DNA from: Alphaproteobacteria bacterium
GTDB taxonomy: Bacteria; Pseudomonadota; Alphaproteobacteria; Reyranellales; Reyranellaceae
Length of the DNA: 47,308 nucleotides
Direction: 5' to 3'
NCBI GenBank assembly: GCA_019235415.1
Contig: JAFAKN010000254.1
Coordinates: 1 to 47,308 of the forward strand
The position numbers and the translations under genes were made by a program. The notes beneath the pieces are model-generated. The model saw only the letters and a list, made by a program, of their open reading frames with translations. It did not search any database and had not been told where the DNA came from. Shown here one piece after another: positions 43,131 to 47,308 of this stretch. Every line of letters starts with the position of its first letter. Position 1 is the first letter of the stretch.

Positions 43131-44036
43131 ATGCCTTTGTCGTCGTATCGTCGGTTCGACGCCGCCTTGGCGCACGCCGCCCAGTCCGTCGAACGCACCT
43201 TGGATCGCTTGCTGCCCAAAGGGGACACGGGCGAGGCGCGCGTGTTCGAGGCCATGCGCTATTCCACCTTGAACGGCGGCAAGCGCCTGCGCGCCTTTTT
43301 CGTGCTGGCCGGCGCAACGCTGTTCAAAGTTTCCTCGTTGTCGGCCTTGCGCACCGCGAGCGCGGTTGAGATCGTGCACGCCTATTCGCTGATCCACGAC
43401 GACCTGCCCGCCATGGACGACGATGACCTCCGCCGCGGCCGGCCGTCCTGCCACAAGCAATTCGACGAAGCGACGGCCATCCTGGCCGGCGACGCCCTGC
43501 AGGCGCTCGCGTTCGAAGTGCTGGCGCACGAGGATACGCACGGCGACGCATCGGTGCGCGCGGTGCTGGTGGCCGAGCTCGCCAAGGCGATCGGTGCCCA
43601 TGGCATGGTCGGCGGGCAGATGCTGGACCTTCTGGCGGAGAGCCAGCCGGATCTGTCGATTGGTGCGATAACGCGCCTGCAACGGCTCAAGACCGGGGCA
43701 CTGATCTCATTTTCCTGCACCTCTGGTGCGATGTTGGGCAAGGCCGCCGAGTCGCTACGCATGGCGCTCGCCGCCTATGCCCACGATCTCGGCCTCGCCT
43801 TCCAGATGGTCGACGACCTGCTCGACATCGAGGGCACCGTCGCCGAGCTCGGCAAGACCCCGGGCAAGGACGTTGCTTCGGGCAAGGCGACCTTCGTGTC
43901 GATCCTCGGCAAGGAGCGCGCCCAGGATCAGGCCGAGCTCTTGGCCAAGCAGGCGGCCGCCCATCTCGAGCCGTTCGGCGAGGCGGCCGACCTCCTGCGA
44001 CAGGCTGCCCAGTTCGTCGTTTCCCGCCGGTCTTGA
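43131..44036 (+). CDS. ispA: Farnesyl diphosphate synthase (polyprenyl synthetase)
   Basis: IspA condenses isopentenyl diphosphate with dimethylallyl and geranyl diphosphate to farnesyl diphosphate, precursor of undecaprenyl carrier and quinones. The 301-residue protein has the first Asp-rich motif DDLPAMDDDDLRRGRPSCH, the second in MVDDLLDIEG, and GGKRLRAFF for substrate binding. The start lies nine bases after xseB. Confidence 0.95.
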   Translation: MPLSSYRRFDAALAHAAQSVERTLDRLLPKGDTGEARVFEAMRYSTLNGGKRLRAFFVLAGATLFKVSSLSALRTASAVEIVHAYSLIHDDLPAMDDDDLRRGRPSCHKQFDEATAILAGDALQALAFEVLAHEDTHGDASVRAVLVAELAKAIGAHGMVGGQMLDLLAESQPDLSIGAITRLQRLKTGALISFSCTSGAMLGKAAESLRMALAAYAHDLGLAFQMVDDLLDIEGTVAELGKTPGKDVASGKATFVSILGKERAQDQAELLAKQAAAHLEPFGEAADLLRQAAQFVVSRRS

Positions 44037-44063
44037 GACCTTCTGAAGGAGTATAGTGGTCCT

Positions 44064-45974
44064 ATGACCGCGACGCCGCTTCTCGACACGATTGACCTGC
44101 CGACCGACATCCGTCGGTTGCGTCCCGACCAGCTGCGCCAGCTCGCCGACGAGCTGCGTCAGGAAACGATCTCCGCGGTGTCGGTCACCGGTGGACATCT
44201 CGGTGCCGGGCTTGGCGTGGTCGAGCTGACCGTCGCGCTGCACTACGTCTTCGACACGCCCAAGGATCGCCTGATCTGGGACGTCGGGCACCAGGCCTAT
44301 CCGCACAAGATCGTCACGGGGCGCCGTAAGCGCATCCGCACCTTGCGCCAGGAGGGTGGTCTCTCCGGCTTCACCCGTCGCAGCGAAAGCGAGTACGACC
44401 CGTTCGGAGCGGCGCATTCGTCGACCTCGATCTCCTCCGGCCTCGGCATGGCCGTGGCGCGCGACCTTGCCGGCGGCAGCAACCATGTCGTCGCGGTGAT
44501 CGGCGACGGCGCCATGAGCGCCGGCATGGCCTACGAGGCCATGAACAATGCGGGCGCCCTGCGCAGCCGGTTGATCGTCGTGCTGAACGACAACGACATG
44601 TCGATCGCGCCGCCGACCGGCGCGATGTCGGCCCACCTGTCGCAGCTGCTGTCGGGACGGCCGTACGTCACGCTGCGCAACCTCGGCCGGACTTTCGCCG
44701 AAGCGCTGCCCAAGCCGCTCGAGCTCGCGGCCAAGCGGGCGGAGGAGTTCGCGCGCGGCTTCGTCACCGGGGGCACGCTGTTCGATGAGCTCGGCTTCTA
44801 CTATGTCGGTCCGGTCGACGGTCACAATCTCGACCATCTGCTGCCGGTTCTGAAGAACGCCCGCGACAGCCGGCTCGACAAGCCGATCCTGGTCCATGCC
44901 GTCACCAAGAAGGGCAAGGGCTATCCGCCGGCCGAGGCGAGCGCCGACAAGTACCACGGCGTGGTGAAATTCGACGTCATCACCGGCAAGCAGGCCAAGC
45001 CGGTGGCCAACGCCCCGGCCTATCAGGCCGTGTTCGCCAAGGCGCTGATTGCCGAAGCCGAGGTCGACAAGAAGATCGTCGCGATCACCGCCGCGATGCC
45101 GTCAGGCACCAGTCTCGACAAGTTCGCCGAGCGCTTCCCCGAGCGCTGCTTCGACGTCGGCATTGCCGAACAGCACGGCGTTACGTTCGCCGCCGGTCTG
45201 GCCTGCGAGGGCTTCAAGCCGTTTGCCGCCATCTACTCGACCTTCCTCCAACGCGCCTACGATCAGGTCGTGCACGACGTCGCCATCCAGAGACTTCCCG
45301 TGCGCTTTGCCATCGACCGCGCCGGCCTGGTCGGCGCCGACGGCGCGACCCATGCCGGCTCCTACGACGTCACCTATCTCGCCTGCTTGCCTGACTTCGT
45401 GGTCATGGCAGCGGCCGACGAGCTCGAGCTGATGCACATGGTGGCGACGGCCGCGCAAATCGACGACCGCCCGTCGGCGTTCCGCTATCCGCGCGGCGAG
45501 GGAATGGGCGTCGAGCTGCCGGCGCGCGGCACGCCGCTGCCGATCGGCAAGGGCCGCATCCTGCGCGAGGGCACCAAGATCGCCATCCTGAACTTTGGTG
45601 CGCGCCTCGGCGAATGCCTGGTCGCGGCCGAGGACCTGGCGACCAAAGGGCTGAGCACGACGGTCGCCGACGCCCGGTTCGCCAAGCCGCTGGACACCGA
45701 CCTGGTGCGCCGACTGGCGCGCGAGCACGAGGTGCTGATCACCATCGAGGAAGGCGCCATCGGCGGCTTCGCCGGCCACGTCCTGCAGTACCTGGCGACG
45801 GCAGGTCTGCTCGACCACGGGCTGAAGATCCGGCCGATGATCCTGCCCGACCGCTTCATCGACCACGCCGCGCCGGCCAAGCAATACGATCAGGCCGGCC
45901 TCAGCGCCGCGTCGATCGTCAGCACCGCGCTCGCCGCGCTCGGCCAGCACGCCGCCGAACGCGCGCGGGGTTAA
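44064..45974 (+). CDS. dxs: 1-deoxy-D-xylulose-5-phosphate synthase
   Basis: DXS joins pyruvate and glyceraldehyde-3-phosphate using thiamine diphosphate, the first step of the MEP isoprenoid pathway. The 636-residue protein shows [12 protein letters not shown], the TPP motif [18 protein letters not shown] followed by NDNDMSI, and the transketolase middle domain with [18 protein letters not shown] and [15 protein letters not shown], then the C-terminal domain. It follows ispA directly, so precursor supply and use are co-encoded. Confidence 0.96.
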   Translation: MTATPLLDTIDLPTDIRRLRPDQLRQLADELRQETISAVSVTGGHLGAGLGVVELTVALHYVFDTPKDRLIWDVGHQAYPHKIVTGRRKRIRTLRQEGGLSGFTRRSESEYDPFGAAHSSTSISSGLGMAVARDLAGGSNHVVAVIGDGAMSAGMAYEAMNNAGALRSRLIVVLNDNDMSIAPPTGAMSAHLSQLLSGRPYVTLRNLGRTFAEALPKPLELAAKRAEEFARGFVTGGTLFDELGFYYVGPVDGHNLDHLLPVLKNARDSRLDKPILVHAVTKKGKGYPPAEASADKYHGVVKFDVITGKQAKPVANAPAYQAVFAKALIAEAEVDKKIVAITAAMPSGTSLDKFAERFPERCFDVGIAEQHGVTFAAGLACEGFKPFAAIYSTFLQRAYDQVVHDVAIQRLPVRFAIDRAGLVGADGATHAGSYDVTYLACLPDFVVMAAADELELMHMVATAAQIDDRPSAFRYPRGEGMGVELPARGTPLPIGKGRILREGTKIAILNFGARLGECLVAAEDLATKGLSTTVADARFAKPLDTDLVRRLAREHEVLITIEEGAIGGFAGHVLQYLATAGLLDHGLKIRPMILPDRFIDHAAPAKQYDQAGLSAASIVSTALAALGQHAAERARG

Positions 45975-46000
45975 ACGAGGCCGGTCCAGGGATCAAAGGA

Positions 46001-46112
46001 AACCTCATCCTGAGGAGCCGCGCGAAGCGCGGCGTCTCGAAGGATGGCCACAGTCTCGATGTCGTCCCACCCTTCGAGACGCGCACTGCGTGCGCTCCTC
46101 AGGGTGAGGTTT
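46001..46112. repeat. Dispersed inverted repeat, family D
   Basis: Arms AACCTCATCCTGAGGAGC and GCTCCTCAGGGTGAGGTT enclose inner palindromes (CGCGAAGCGCG; GTCTCGAAGG paired with CCTTCGAGAC; GCGCACTGCGTGCGC). It lies between convergent dxs and the broken GIY-YIG gene; the right arm also encodes the last residues of the latter's shifted frame. Confidence 0.85.
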
Positions 46113-46412
46113 TGGTCGTTGTACCCCGTTTTGCGAGCAGGCTAATCATCGCGTAGCCGCCCCTTATCAGGGCTTCCTTCTTCGCTCTGGACCAGCCCTT
46201 TATTTGCCGCTCGATCGCGATCGCGTCCGTGATCTGCTGGCACTGCTGAGCCCACACCAGAACGACCGGTCGCCGCTTGGACGTGTATCCTCATAGACTG
46301 CGGCATTGTGCTCTGCCACGCGCTGATCCAGTCCAAGCCGTGCCGATCCGACGTAGTAGCTGCCGTCGGCACAGCGCAGTATGTAGGCATACGCGCCTGG
46401 TTCGTCCGTCAT
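46099..46412 (-). pseudogene. GIY-YIG nuclease-family gene (UPF0213-like) with frame break
   Basis: The N-terminal frame from ATG 46412 reads GAYAYILRCADGSYYVGSARLGLDQRVAEHNAAVYE, the GIY-YIG core as AYILR...YYVGS. The family's next part, GYTSKRRPVVLVWAQQ, IERQIKGWSRAKKEALIRG, is found in another frame, so one base is missing near 46285-46292. Without correction the first frame ends at 46200 with an Arg/Ser-rich tail. Small GIY-YIG proteins of this type are probable DNA-structure nucleases of unclear role. The restored frame ends inside repeat family D. Decay or sequencing error are both possible. Confidence 0.75.
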
Positions 46413-46425
46413 CGGTGTCGCCCTC

Positions 46426-46472
46426 GCCCTTCGAGACGCGGTCCTTCGGACCGCTCCTCGGGGTGAGGGCTT
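46426..46472. repeat. Partial family D repeat
   Basis: CCCTTCGAGACGCGGTCCTTCGGACCGCTCCTCGG-type sequence, matching the right half of the element at 46001-46112 with a different inner hairpin (GCGGTCC and GGACCGC). It lies between the broken GIY-YIG gene and the peroxiredoxin gene. Confidence 0.7.
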
Positions 46473-46485
46473 ACCTCTGCCGCTA

Positions 46486-47148
46486 TCAGTCCTTGGGCTG
46501 CGGGACGATGCGCAAGTAAGGCTTGGGGGCCTTCCAGCCGCCGGGGAACTTCTGCTTGGCCTGCTCGTCGGAGACGGCCGGGACGATGATGACGTCGTCG
46601 CCCTTCTTCCAGTTCACCGGCGTTGCGACCTGATGCTTGGCCGTCAGCTGGCAGGAGTCGAGGAGCCGCAGGACCTCGTCGAAGTTGCGGCCGGAGCTCA
46701 TCGGGTAGGTGAGCATGGCCTTGATCTTCTTGTCCGGGCCGATGATGAACACCGAGCGCACGGTGGCGTTGTCGGCGGCGGTGCGGCCCTCGGAGGTCGT
46801 GCCGGCGCCCTCGGGCAGCATGTCGTAGGCGGTCGCCACCTTGAGCTCGGGATCGCCGATCATCGGGTAGGTGACCTTGTGGCCCTGGGTCTCCTCGATG
46901 TCCTTGGACCACTTCTCATGGTTGCCGACCGGGTCGACCGAGAGGCCGAGGATCTTGGTGTTGCGCTTGTCGAACTCGGGCTTCAGGCCGGCCATGTAGC
47001 CGAGCTCGGTGGTGCAGACCGGGGTGAAGTCCTTGGGATGCGAGAACAGGATCACCCAGCCGTCGCCGATCCACTTGTGGAACTCGATCGGACCCTGGGT
47101 GGTGTCTGCCTTGAAGTCGGGTGCGGTTGAATTGATACGAAGCGTCAT
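46486..47148 (-). CDS. Prx6-type (1-Cys) peroxiredoxin
   Basis: A 220-residue peroxidase that reduces hydrogen peroxide and alkyl hydroperoxides. The peroxidatic Cys lies in SHPKDFTPVCTTELGYMAGL (about C45); the long form with a C-terminal arm (TPVNWKKGDDVIIVPAVSDEQAKQKFPGG) is typical of the Prx6 group. A further Cys (LDSCQLTAKH) is present, which some members use. GGGGAG precedes the ATG. It is the second peroxiredoxin in the window besides bcp. Confidence 0.93.
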   Translation of the reverse strand: MTLRINSTAPDFKADTTQGPIEFHKWIGDGWVILFSHPKDFTPVCTTELGYMAGLKPEFDKRNTKILGLSVDPVGNHEKWSKDIEETQGHKVTYPMIGDPELKVATAYDMLPEGAGTTSEGRTAADNATVRSVFIIGPDKKIKAMLTYPMSSGRNFDEVLRLLDSCQLTAKHQVATPVNWKKGDDVIIVPAVSDEQAKQKFPGGWKAPKPYLRIVPQPKD

Positions 47149-47254
47149 GGTCGAACTCCCCAGTGTGAAACAACCCTGCTTTCAGGCCGTTAGATCGTCC
47201 TTCCAAGCGGCCCGGTCAAGCCGTCCGGTCAAGCTTGGGCAGGAATCCAGCTTA

Positions 47255-47308
47255 TCAGGCCCCACCACCGTCGACTTCGACTGTGGTCCCCACCACATAC
47301 CGATCAGA
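47255..47308 (-). CDS. C-terminal end of an SDR-type dehydrogenase, cut by window edge
   Basis: Only the last 17 residues are visible: SDRYVVGTTVEVDGGGA and a stop. The pattern (VVGTTVEVDGG) is the usual end of short-chain dehydrogenase/reductase proteins, whose final strand carries a VDGG motif. Everything upstream lies outside the window. The 106 bases between it and the peroxiredoxin start hold no other gene I can see. Confidence 0.6.
   Translation of the reverse strand, partial: SDRYVVGTTVEVDGGGA

Noticed and set aside
1-47308. tRNA, rRNA or CRISPR array
   Set aside because: No cloverleaf-like gene, ribosomal RNA segment or regularly spaced repeat series was found by reading both strands; intergenic gaps are mostly short.

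Overview
The window looks like ordinary chromosome from a high-GC alphaproteobacterium. Supporting signs are an RNase E with a long insert inside its S1 domain, a HscA/HscB/Fdx/IscX-type ISC operon led by IscR with two cysteine desulfurases, glnE, a divergent tyrS/anmK pair and an xseB-ispA-dxs cluster. A Reyranella-like or other Rhodospirillales-like member is my guess, from general resemblance only. I see no rRNA, tRNA, CRISPR array, prophage or insertion sequence.

Layout. 1-2.6 kb is a molybdenum-flavoured locus: a DUF2325 protein (cut by the left edge), a stand-alone Mop-domain molbindin, TrmO and an HTH-only ModE protein, with a ModE-box-like dyad between the first two. 2.9-5.4 kb carries an MFS carrier and an orphan TRAP binding protein. 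5.6-13.8 kb is housekeeping: rne, an amiC-type amidase, mrcA (PBP1A) and prfB with an intact programmed frameshift. 13.8-18.4 kb is mixed: a frameshifted small membrane protein, a glycine-zipper lipoprotein, a GMC oxidoreductase, a YbaK-type deacylase, an amidohydrolase and a VOC protein. 18.4-21.4 kb is redox and stress related: soxR with a textbook SoxR box facing the VOC gene, an FAD monooxygenase, a hicBA toxin-antitoxin pair and a Bcp peroxiredoxin. 21.4-31.1 kb holds glnE, an AsmA-like protein, tyrS, a frameshifted HIT gene, anmK and an alpha/beta hydrolase.

31.2-38.0 kb is a complete ISC operon (iscR, nifS-like gene, iscS, iscU, iscA, hscB, hscA, fdx, iscX) with an IscR-type operator in front. 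Two paralogous glycine-zipper lipoproteins and mnmA follow in the same direction; MnmA takes its sulfur from IscS-type enzymes, so the order makes sense. 40.7-42.6 kb has a small secreted protein, a second VOC protein and an IclR regulator. 42.9-46.0 kb is the isoprenoid cluster xseB-ispA-dxs. The right end has a frameshifted GIY-YIG gene, a Prx6-type peroxiredoxin and the last codons of an SDR-type dehydrogenase.

Several families of dispersed palindromic repeats sit between genes. One family (three copies) lies only between convergent genes, which suggests a bidirectional terminator or a safe-haven role. Three genes each carry a one-base frame break; I cannot tell real decay from sequencing error. 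I found no clearly unprecedented multi-gene system. The best leads are the split ModE-like locus, the SoxR box on a VOC gene, and the repeat placement.
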